64,000 nt of DNA from Acidobacteriota bacterium (lineage in GTDB: Bacteria; Acidobacteriota; Terriglobia; Acidiferrales; UBA7541), in contig QHYH01000083.1 in NCBI GenBank assembly GCA_003223215.1, positions 20,651 to 84,650 of the forward strand, in the 5' to 3' direction. A model generated the notes under the pieces. It was not told the origin of the DNA and searched no databases. It saw only the letters and a list, made by a program, of their open reading frames with translations. The position numbers were made by a program, and so were the translations under genes. Of this stretch, positions 25,874 through 33,518 are shown piece after piece; position 1 is the stretch's first letter, and each line of letters begins with the position of its first letter.

Positions 25874-25969
25874 ACTTCGGCTATTCTTCGCCATGCACCG
25901 CTTTTTCGAGCTCTCCTGTAGGGGGCGCAGCTTTGTCCCGGGCGCAGCAAGGCGAATGCCGCGCCTCCC

Positions 25970-26911
25970 TCACTCGGGCGTTTGCTTGGCTGCCTCTTTA
26001 CGCTTACTCCTTGCCGGCACCAGCACCGAAGCCAGCAGTGCGATCGAGAGCACTCCTCCCACCACGGCGAGCGACGTATCCACGGGAACGCGCACCCACT
26101 TTTCGCCGATCATTTTCCCGCCGATAAACACCAGCACCACCGCCAGTCCTTCATCCAAAAATCGCAGCCGGTCGATGATTCCTGCCAGCAGAAAATAGAG
26201 CGCGCGCAATCCGAGAATGGCCAGCACGTTTGAGGTATACACGATGAAGGGATCCCGTGTGATTCCAAACACCGCGGGAATCGAGTCAATCGCCAGGGTC
26301 ACGTCGGTGATTTCCACGACCAGCAGCACGACAAACAAAGGGGTAGCAAACAGCCTTCCCGCGTCGCGCACAAAAAAATCTGCGCCGCGATACTCCCGCG
26401 TCACGCGCAAGTGCCGGCTGAGGAAACGAACCATCCTGCTTTTCTCCGGATGCACCTCGTCTTTCTTGAAAAACAAGCGAATGCCCGCGTAGACCAGGAA
26501 TGCGCCGAGCGCATACAGCACCCAGGAAAAGTGCTCGATCAGCTCCGCCCCGACTCCGATCAAGATTCCGCGCATCACCAGCGCGCCCACCACACCATAT
26601 GCGAGCAAGCGGTGCTGGAAGCGGTCTTCCACGCCGAATGCGCGAAAGATCACCAGGAAAAGAAATAGATTGTCGACGCTCAAGGCTTTCTCGATCACAT
26701 AGCCGGCGAAGAACTCGAGGGCGGGCTGCTTTCCGCCGAAATAGAACACTCCCAGCCCGAAGAGCACGGAAACTCCGATCCAGCAAAAACTCGCGATTGC
26801 CGCTTCGCGGAATCCGACCTTATGCGCGTGCCGGTGAAAGACGCGCAGATCCAGCACGATCGCGACGAGTACAACGGCATTGAAGACGATCCACTCGAGT
26901 GGAGTGCCCAT
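25970..26911 (-). CDS. TerC/Alx-family integral membrane protein
   Basis: A 313-residue protein with about eight hydrophobic segments. Family signatures are EKALSVDNLFLFLVIFRAF (near 74), the second acidic membrane segment VVEITDVTLAIDSIPAVFGITRDPFIVYTSN, and a final segment near residue 285. TerC/Alx proteins are linked to manganese export and tellurite or pH stress; the paired acidic motifs probably bind the metal. The start at 26911 has GGAAGG upstream. The gene lies 18 bp after a secreted unknown protein on the same strand. I saw no Mn-riboswitch sequence upstream. Confidence 0.9.
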   Translation of the reverse strand: MGTPLEWIVFNAVVLVAIVLDLRVFHRHAHKVGFREAAIASFCWIGVSVLFGLGVFYFGGKQPALEFFAGYVIEKALSVDNLFLFLVIFRAFGVEDRFQHRLLAYGVVGALVMRGILIGVGAELIEHFSWVLYALGAFLVYAGIRLFFKKDEVHPEKSRMVRFLSRHLRVTREYRGADFFVRDAGRLFATPLFVVLLVVEITDVTLAIDSIPAVFGITRDPFIVYTSNVLAILGLRALYFLLAGIIDRLRFLDEGLAVVLVFIGGKMIGEKWVRVPVDTSLAVVGGVLSIALLASVLVPARSKRKEAAKQTPE

Positions 26912-26929
26912 GACGGCAGCCTTCCCGCG

Positions 26930-27784
26930 TCAGGGATTGGAGCCGTTTGCTTCCGTGCTGTTCAGGTTCGACAGTTCCACGCGCGTCGTCTGCCCCGCCT
27001 CGACGGTTACGGGAACGTCCCAATGCACGCGGATGTCGCCCGCCTCGGCCTCCAGATTGAGCGAGGAAATCCAATAATCGCCCGGAGCCAGTCCGGAAAC
27101 CGACCCGTGGCCTTCCAAATCCGTGTCCGCCTTGGCGGCGAGGAACTTGATTTGCGCCAGGTCCGGTGCGGTGCGCTGCACCTTCCTGCGGCGTTCGTTC
27201 AGCAGGGCCGCCCATTTCTTCTGCGGATTGACGGCGTCGAGCTCCAGTTCGACTCCGGATACCGTCTCCGGATGCGTGCGAATGAATTTCATAAGGGCGT
27301 TGAGATATTCCTGGTGCAACTTTTCATACTTCTCGGGATGTTCGGTGCGATCCGCCTCTCGGTATTTCGGCCGGGGCAGGCCGCTGGTGACGCCGCCACG
27401 GTTAGACCGCTGGTAGGCCTCCAGAAATTCCTTCACTTTGATGAGGTCATCCGGGGTGAGCAGTTTGTCGAGTTCCGGCGAGGTCAGGTCGAGCGTATCG
27501 TGGCCTTTGAGCCAGGCACGCAATTCGGGAGAGACCGTGAGGCTGTCGATGAACGCGTCACGCGCCGGCGGCGGGTCTTTTTCTTCCACTTCCTTGACGA
27601 TCGCGGTGTAACTCTTGGTGAGAATATAAAAGGTGAACTGGCGCACCGGCTCCGGCCGCGCGGCCGTGGGTGTAATTCGCGCGACGAACTCCAGCGATCC
27701 GGTGGCGGTTTGCGCGGAAGCGGCGCCGGCGGAGGAAAAGCTCGCCACGAGAAGACCGCAAGCAAAGTGCGCTGTTTTGCTCAT
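26930..27784 (-). CDS. Secreted protein of unknown function
   Basis: A 284-residue protein with a signal peptide (MSKTAHFACGLLVASFSSAGAASAQ). The body is mixed helical and charged, followed by a C-terminal part (GSVSGLAPGDYWISSLNLEAEAGDIRVHWDVPVTVEAGQTTRVELSNLNS) that looks like a carboxypeptidase-regulatory or transthyretin-like beta-sandwich. No catalytic motif is visible. Proteins of this shape are common in Acidobacteriota, but I do not recognise a named family. It is upstream of terC by 18 bp on the same strand and may share its transcript. Confidence 0.65.
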   Translation of the reverse strand: MSKTAHFACGLLVASFSSAGAASAQTATGSLEFVARITPTAARPEPVRQFTFYILTKSYTAIVKEVEEKDPPPARDAFIDSLTVSPELRAWLKGHDTLDLTSPELDKLLTPDDLIKVKEFLEAYQRSNRGGVTSGLPRPKYREADRTEHPEKYEKLHQEYLNALMKFIRTHPETVSGVELELDAVNPQKKWAALLNERRRKVQRTAPDLAQIKFLAAKADTDLEGHGSVSGLAPGDYWISSLNLEAEAGDIRVHWDVPVTVEAGQTTRVELSNLNSTEANGSNP

Positions 27785-27952
27785 CCCGGAATCGTAGCAG
27801 ATTGCCGCGGCGCGAGGAAAAGGAACTGCCGCAGCTCGAGCGATTGGCGAACCGCCGCTCGAGTCGACCAGCGCCCTTGACTACTGTGTTAGGCTTGCGC
27901 GGTTGGTGGAGGGCGCTCAATCGATTAAGCATGTTCGCAAAGGGACAGGGAT

Positions 27953-30169
27953 ATGAAGAGGCTTGCTGTGGTCTTTATTCTTGCCGCGTTGCCGGTCGTC
28001 GCGGCGCCATCGTCTGCATCGCGGGCAGCGAAGACTCCGCATGCGAAACAAGCGGCCAACCCTCCCGATGCGGCGCGATGGGAGCAACATTCGCGCAACG
28101 TGACGATCATGCGCGATGATTGGGGTATCGCGCACGTTTACGGAAAAACCGACGCCGACGCCGTCTTCGGCATGATCTACGCGCAGGCCGAGGACGACTT
28201 CAACCGCGTCGAGACCAATTACATCAACGCCATGGGCTGTCTCGCGGAAGCCGAGGGCGAATCCAAGATTTATCGGGACCTGCGGATGAAACTTTTCATT
28301 GATCCCGAAGCCATCAAAAAAGATTACGCGGCAAGCCCGGAGTGGCTGAAAAAATTAATGAACGCCTGGGCCGACGGCTTGAATTACTACCTCGCAAAGC
28401 ATCCCGAGGTCCAACCGCGCGTAATCCGCAGGTTCGACCCTTGGATGGCTCTCACCTTTACCGAAGGCAGCATCGGAGGCGACATTGAGCGCGTGAATCT
28501 CAGCCAGCTTGAGGCTTTTTACGGCAAGGTTCACGTGACGCAAAACGCTCCGGCGTTTGACGAGGACATCGAGGAGCCGGGCGGCTCGAACGGCATGGCC
28601 ATCGCGCCCTCGAACACCGTGGATCATCACGCGCTGCTGCTCATCAATCCCCACACCTCGTTTTTCTTTCGTTCCGAATTGCAAATGGCCAGCGAAGACG
28701 GCCTCGACGCCTACGGAGCAGTGACCTGGGGCCAGTTTTTCGTCTACCAAGGGTTCAACGACCGCGCCGGTTGGATGCATACCTCGAGCGGCGCGAGCCA
28801 GCTTAGCTTTTATCTGGAAACCGTCGATAAAAAGGGCGACCGCTTTTACTACAAGTACGGCAACCAAGAACTTCCGGTCGCGACCGGCGAAATCACCGTG
28901 CCGTACAAAACCGACAAAGGGATGGCCGAAAAAAAGTTCACCGTGTTCCGCACGCGGCATGGGCCGGTCGTCGGCGAGACCGAGGGCAAGTGGCTGACCA
29001 TCCGAGTGATGAACGAGCCGGTCAAGGCGCTGACACAATCGTATTTGCGCACGAAGGCGAAAGACTACCAAACGTTTCGCGAGAAGATGGAGCTCCATAC
29101 GAATTCGTCCAACAACACCGTCTTCGCAGATGCCGACGGCGAGATCGCCTACTTCCACGGCAACTTCATTCCCCGGCGCGATCTCAGCTTCGATTGGAGC
29201 AAGCCGGTCGACGGCAGCAATCCGGCGACGGACTGGCACGGCCTCCTTTCCGTCGATGAAACGCCCCACCTGCTGAATCCCAAAAACGGCTGGCTCTACA
29301 ACTCCAACAATTGGCCGTGGTCCGCGGCGGGACCATCGAGCCCGAAGAAGGAAGATTTTCCCCCGTACGTCGAAACCGGCGGAGAGACCGCGCGCGGACG
29401 GCACGCCATCCGTGTGCTCGAAGGCAAAAAGGATTTCACACTCGACTCGCTCATCTCCGCGGCCTACGACAGCTATTTGACGTGGTTCGAGAAGCCCATC
29501 GCGGCGCTCGTCAAGGGCTGGGAGGAAACGCCGAACGACGATCCCCGGAAAGCCAAGACCGCGGAACCGGTTGCCGAGCTGCGTAACTGGGATTTGCGCT
29601 GGGGCGTAGCGTCCGTGCCCACTTCGCTGGCGGTCTTCTGGGGCGAAGTCCTCGAGCGCCGCGTCGGCCCGGACGCGCGCAAGGCCGGCATCTACCTCAG
29701 CGACTACGTTTCGACAAAGTTGCCGCCCGACATTCTGCTTCGAGCGCTGGCCGAAGCTGCGGACAAACTTTCCGAGGATTTCGGCACCTGGAAGACCCCT
29801 TGGGGTGACATCAACCGCTTCCAGCGCCTGACCGGGGAAATCGTCCAGCCTTTCAGCGACTCCGCGCCGAGCATTCCCGTCGGCTTCACTTCGTCATTCT
29901 GGGGTTCGCTCGCTGCTTTCAGCGCCCGCGATTATCCCGGAACCAAGAAGCGGTATGGCGCGAGCGGCAACAGCTTCGTGGCGGTCGTCGAATTTGGCGA
30001 CAAAGTGCGCGCCCGCGCCGTGACCGCCGGAGGCGAGAGCGGCCATCCCGCTTCGCCGCATTTCAACGATGAGGCCGAGCGGTACAGCACGGGAAACTTG
30101 CGCGAGGTTTACTTTTATCGTTCCGAGCTAGAAGGCCACACCGAGCGCCAATACCATCCCGGCAGTTGA
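27953..30169 (+). CDS. Penicillin-acylase family (S45) N-terminal-nucleophile amidohydrolase
   Basis: A 738-residue exported proenzyme. A signal peptide (MKRLAVVFILAALPVVAAPSSAS) is followed by the alpha-chain (RDDWGIAHVYGKTDADAVFGMIYAQAEDDFNRVE), a spacer and the autocleavage site EEPGGSNGMAIAPS. S212 would become the N-terminal nucleophile of the beta-chain. Downstream conserved pieces include NPHTSFFF, GASQLSFYLETVD and an SGNSFVAVVEFGD-like C-terminal segment. Family members hydrolyse amides such as penicillins, acyl-homoserine lactones or lipopeptides; the substrate is undefined here. It diverges from the secreted unknown gene and converges with a small Tat-type gene. Confidence 0.9.
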   Translation: MKRLAVVFILAALPVVAAPSSASRAAKTPHAKQAANPPDAARWEQHSRNVTIMRDDWGIAHVYGKTDADAVFGMIYAQAEDDFNRVETNYINAMGCLAEAEGESKIYRDLRMKLFIDPEAIKKDYAASPEWLKKLMNAWADGLNYYLAKHPEVQPRVIRRFDPWMALTFTEGSIGGDIERVNLSQLEAFYGKVHVTQNAPAFDEDIEEPGGSNGMAIAPSNTVDHHALLLINPHTSFFFRSELQMASEDGLDAYGAVTWGQFFVYQGFNDRAGWMHTSSGASQLSFYLETVDKKGDRFYYKYGNQELPVATGEITVPYKTDKGMAEKKFTVFRTRHGPVVGETEGKWLTIRVMNEPVKALTQSYLRTKAKDYQTFREKMELHTNSSNNTVFADADGEIAYFHGNFIPRRDLSFDWSKPVDGSNPATDWHGLLSVDETPHLLNPKNGWLYNSNNWPWSAAGPSSPKKEDFPPYVETGGETARGRHAIRVLEGKKDFTLDSLISAAYDSYLTWFEKPIAALVKGWEETPNDDPRKAKTAEPVAELRNWDLRWGVASVPTSLAVFWGEVLERRVGPDARKAGIYLSDYVSTKLPPDILLRALAEAADKLSEDFGTWKTPWGDINRFQRLTGEIVQPFSDSAPSIPVGFTSSFWGSLAAFSARDYPGTKKRYGASGNSFVAVVEFGDKVRARAVTAGGESGHPASPHFNDEAERYSTGNLREVYFYRSELEGHTERQYHPGS

Positions 30170-30190
30170 AAAAGAGAAATCGGGCCGGAC

Positions 30191-30562
30191 CTAGGCGGAC
30201 CTGGCTTTGGATTTGAGGGACTTCGCCAGTTTTTCGATTTCTCCGGTTTCTTTGACGATGCGGAGAGAAAAGACGTCGGCCGTCGGAGTCTTCTCAAGTT
30301 CGTTGCGCAAATCGGAGGTGAGTTGATAGAGGCGCTCGACGCCCTGGCGGAATTCCTTTTCGTTTTCCAAAAGGCGGGCTCGCTTTGCGGCCGCGGCTCC
30401 GGCAGGATGGGAATCAATCTCGGCGGGGTTCGGCGTGTAACCGGGCTGGGGCTTAGGGGGTGGGGTTGGCGCATTTTGCCCGGCGAAGATGCCCCTGGGC
30501 AATGCGAGAGAGCCGGGCAGCAGGGCGGCGCTCAGGAAAAAGTTTCGGCGGGTTTGGCGCAT
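30191..30562 (-). CDS. Small exported protein with Tat-like signal, unknown function
   Basis: From the ATG at 30562 (GGGAGG upstream) this is a 123-residue protein. The start MRQTRRNFFLSAALLPGSLALP resembles a twin-arginine signal. A proline-rich linker and a helical, charged C-terminal part follow (AKRARLLENEKEFRQGVERLYQLTSDLRNELEKTPTADVFS). The open frame continues upstream through the neighbouring membrane-protein gene, but the ribosome-binding site and signal fix this start. No enzyme motif is visible; it may be a small periplasmic helical protein. Confidence 0.65.
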   Translation of the reverse strand: MRQTRRNFFLSAALLPGSLALPRGIFAGQNAPTPPPKPQPGYTPNPAEIDSHPAGAAAAKRARLLENEKEFRQGVERLYQLTSDLRNELEKTPTADVFSLRIVKETGEIEKLAKSLKSKARSA

Positions 30563-30587
30563 GGCAGCCTCCCTAGCAGGTGTCGAC

Positions 30588-30828
30588 TTAACGTCGGGCG
30601 AAGAGCAGGAACAAAACCGCGGAGGCGAGGCCCAATAGAAGCAGGCCGCCAAGGATGCGAAGGAATAAGGAGGCTGGCGCGGCAGGGATAGGTCCCGGCG
30701 GGCGCCCGGGAGGAACGGGAGGGACAAGAACGCCGATGCCCGTAAGCTTGCTTGGCGGGCCGCCGGAGTGCGCCGGACGAAGCTTCGGGCTCGAGTTCAA
30801 ATTCGTATTCGGCGAATTCGTAGGGCAT
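30588..30828 (-). pseudogene. Small single-pass membrane protein interrupted by a frameshift
   Basis: The ATG at 30828 gives MPYEFAEYEFELEPEASS, a plausible acidic N-terminus. The reading then fits better in another frame: SGGPPSKLTGIGVLVPPVPP, a proline-rich linker, and one hydrophobic helix (SLFLRILGGLLLLGLASAVLFLLFARR) ending at TAA (30588-30590). A single-base shift at about 30775-30785 joins the two. An independent start at 30800 exists in the second frame but lacks a ribosome-binding site. The protein would be about 80 residues, with unknown function. Either a real mutation or a sequence error explains the shift. Confidence 0.5.
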
Positions 30829-30911
30829 GGGAAAAGGCTACTCCCCCGGTGGGAACGTGTCTAGAATAACCCGGAAAAAGGCCGGATAAACTCGCCGCCA
30901 CACAGGCGTGG

Positions 30912-31815
30912 CTAGATGAGGCGGAAGACAACTTCGATGGTGACCCATGATGCGAGGGCGCGGCGGGCGGCGTCGTGCGCGGGAATAAATTTCCAGGCGC
31001 GTACGGATTCTCGGGCGCGTTCGTCGAGCCCAAGCCGACTCCTTGGACGATCTGAACTTGCCAAGCGCGGCCGTCCGTGCCAACCAGAACGCGCAGCGTG
31101 ACTCTTCCTTGCAGCTCGGCCTCGCGCGCTTGGTCGGTGTATTGCGGCTCGGGACAATACGCGCAAAGGGGAAGCGTGACACCGTTGCCGTAGGCGCCTT
31201 GGTAGGAATCGCCTTGGCCGCCACCAGGTCCCTCGTCGTCTCCCATGGCGCCATTCCTTCCGGCACCAAAGCCGTGGTCTTTGCCGGGCCCTGCCGAGTT
31301 CGTATCCTCTTTCATCCACGGCAAACCGAGCGGATGCGGGAACGGGAGGCTCCGGAACCGGGTTCACCATCAGACGTGGTGGCAAGAGCGGCCTGGAAGA
31401 GCCGGGCGCCAGGTCGCCGTGTCTTGCCGGCCTCGCCTCGTTTTCACCTCCCCCGCTCTTGATTCCAATAGATGGCTGACCGAAGAGGCTTTGGCCCGGA
31501 ACGGGAAAGAAAGTGTGTGGCCCGTGAAGCGGAGCCTCCGGCCCGGGATTGCCGGCTCTCGGTCGCCCCCCACTGCAAATGCAGAAACAGCATCCCTGAA
31601 ATCAGCAGAACGTGAGCGAGAAAGGAGATGGTTCGCGACCGATTGGCAAGTGAAGGAGGGCGCGAAGGCAGGAGCTCGAGCGGCGCGCCGTTGGCAGAGG
31701 AAGGAAAAATGCGCGCGGGGGCAAACAGTTGCTGGAGATTCTCGCGAATGCGTTGAACCCAGCAATCCCGCGAGGAAGAGAGTAAGGCCAAGGACCGCAG
31801 AAAGGGATCGCGCAC
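30912..31815 (-). pseudogene. TonB-like energy-transducer gene broken by several frameshifts
   Basis: Reading the minus strand, pieces of one TonB-type protein appear in changing frames. They are a cytoplasmic/membrane part (ENLQQLFAPARIFPSSANGA and LANRSRTISFLAHVLLISG, about 31750-31570), a proline part (PRLMVNPVPEPPVPASAR, about 31380-31330), a glycine-rich part with the C-terminal domain start (LPWMKEDTNSAGPGK ... CAYCPEPQYTDQAREAELQG), and the end (LDERARESVRAWKFIPAHDA ... VTIEVVFRLI, stop at 30912). The shift near 31328 fits one extra T in a T-run, and the one near 31032 fits one lost G in a G-run. The same domain end (VEVVFRLL-like) closes the intact paralogue upstream. A TonB-type role is inferred from that C-terminal domain. 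Confidence 0.65.
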
Positions 31816-32043
31816 GGACAGGCCTCCACGGACGCCTCGGAATCAGGGCGGTGGACCTTTCGACCAAGCCGCAAACCGGTAATGAGAATACAACGCCGGG
31901 AGATGGGTTGCCTGAAGCTCGGCCATTTCGCGACAGAACCAAGAACTCACGCGGAGTTCCGAGAGCTTCCTGACCGGGTGGAGCCAAGCTCCCGCCGAAA
32001 GGAAAGCGGAGCAAAGCATGCAAGAATGGTGAAGCGGAAAAGG

Positions 32044-33282
32044 TTAAAGCAAGCGGAAAACGACTTCGATGTTGACGCGGCAAGCCACCGGTTTGCCGTT
32101 CGGTCCGCTAGCGGGACGCATTCTCCAGTTCTTCACTGCGGAGATGGCCTTTTCCTCCAGGCCGAGTCCCGGCCCCTTGAGAACGCGCGGCTCGATCACG
32201 CGCCCGTCTGCGGTGACGATCACGTCCAGCAGCACGCTGCCCTGATATTTGGCCTTGCGCGCTTCGTCGGAATAGTCCGGGTTCGGGCAGTAGATGCAAC
32301 CGGGCTGGCCGACGCCATTCACGCCGGCGCGGAACATTCCGCCACCGGTCCCGCCGCCTTCTCCTGGTCCAAGACCGCCCCCGGAACCGCTGCCAATCCC
32401 GCCGCCGTCTCCTGTCCCAATGCCGCCGCCACCGCCCGGCCCGGCCGAATAGTTCACCGACGCGGCCAAAGGATCACCCATGTTGCTCAGCGCCGGATTG
32501 CTGACTTTCAAATCCGGCGGGCCGAGGAGCGAGGGATCCATCGGCAGCTTGGGATTCGGATTGCGAATGACCGGCGCGGGCGGAGTGAACTGCGTGTACT
32601 GAAACTTCGGCGCTCTGCCCTTGGTCGGAGGCAACTGTTCGTGCGCGCCGCCGCCACCGCCGCCGCCCGCCTTGTTCGCACCCGCAGGAAGCTTGGCGAG
32701 GTACGGCGAAATATCCAGTGGCGTGACGTCGACTTTGGTGTTTGCCTGAGTCGTTGAAATCACGTGCGTAAAAACAGGTACCGTGAGCAGCGCGATGACG
32801 GCCGCATGCGCTGCCACCGCGAGCACCTGGCTGGTGCTGAAGTTCTCGTCTTTGGTCCAAATGTCTTTGACCTTGACCGGCTTGATCCCTGGCGGCAAAG
32901 GCGCCTGTTTCGGCGGCGAAAAGAACTCCTTGACGCGCGTGCCAAAAGTGCCGAAACTCCCTCCCCAGGAAACCGCCAGGCGGCTGTTAACCGGACGATT
33001 CTTTAGCGGGTCGGGACGGAAATATTCCGCGAGATTGCCGAACAGCCCAGCGCCGAAAGAGGTTCGTATGAAGGGCGCATCCTTGCGCTCGCGAACCTTG
33101 ACGGGACGCTCGGTCAGAAATTGCTTGAGGTTCGACCAGAAGTCATCGGGAACGAGGATCGCCGGCCTGCCGAACCGCGGGACATAGGAAGGCCGTGTTG
33201 AAGGGGAAGGTTGTGAGGCCGTCTGAGACACCTTCGGCCTCGGGGGAGGAGGTGGTACAAGCTTGTTGTAGTTTCCCGGCAC
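32044..33282 (-). CDS. TonB-like energy-transducer protein with glycine-rich linker
   Basis: A 412-residue protein from a GTG at 33282 with AGGGGG upstream. The first part is proline-rich and cytoplasmic (VPGNYNKLVPPPPPRPK). One membrane helix (AAHAAVIALLTVPVFTHVI, about 185-205) follows, then a glycine-rich periplasmic linker with GGGGIGTGDGGGIGSGSGG-type runs. The TonB C-terminal domain comes last (CIYCPNPDYSDEARKAKYQG, LDVIVTADGRVIEPRVLKG, VNIEVVFRLL). It would link the proton-motive-force machinery to outer-membrane receptors or act in related trafficking. The frame is open to 33531, across the ileS start region, but no ribosome-binding site supports that. A decayed paralogue lies directly downstream. 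Confidence 0.78.
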   Translation of the reverse strand: MPGNYNKLVPPPPPRPKVSQTASQPSPSTRPSYVPRFGRPAILVPDDFWSNLKQFLTERPVKVRERKDAPFIRTSFGAGLFGNLAEYFRPDPLKNRPVNSRLAVSWGGSFGTFGTRVKEFFSPPKQAPLPPGIKPVKVKDIWTKDENFSTSQVLAVAAHAAVIALLTVPVFTHVISTTQANTKVDVTPLDISPYLAKLPAGANKAGGGGGGGAHEQLPPTKGRAPKFQYTQFTPPAPVIRNPNPKLPMDPSLLGPPDLKVSNPALSNMGDPLAASVNYSAGPGGGGGIGTGDGGGIGSGSGGGLGPGEGGGTGGGMFRAGVNGVGQPGCIYCPNPDYSDEARKAKYQGSVLLDVIVTADGRVIEPRVLKGPGLGLEEKAISAVKNWRMRPASGPNGKPVACRVNIEVVFRLL

Positions 33283-33518
33283 CGTTTGACCCCCTACTAT
33301 AGACGCACTAGCCCCGCTTTGGATATGCCCTAGCGATAGGATTCGCCAAGCCTGGGAAAGGTTGTGCGCCCTGGAGCGGCTGACACCTATCTGCAATTCA
33401 TTGTAACATAGATGGTTCGACTGGTTTCCGAGGTTTCCCGCCGTGTACCTGGTCGAACGGACAGCAACCGAGGCGGTAGAAAACACGGCAAAAGAAGGGA
33501 TTTCCGGCGCTCCAACCC

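Noticed and set aside
22497-25894. Long minus-strand open frames (526 and 576 residues) opposite the signalling module
   Set aside because: They mirror GC-rich codon structure of the real plus-strand genes and contain no recognisable motif.
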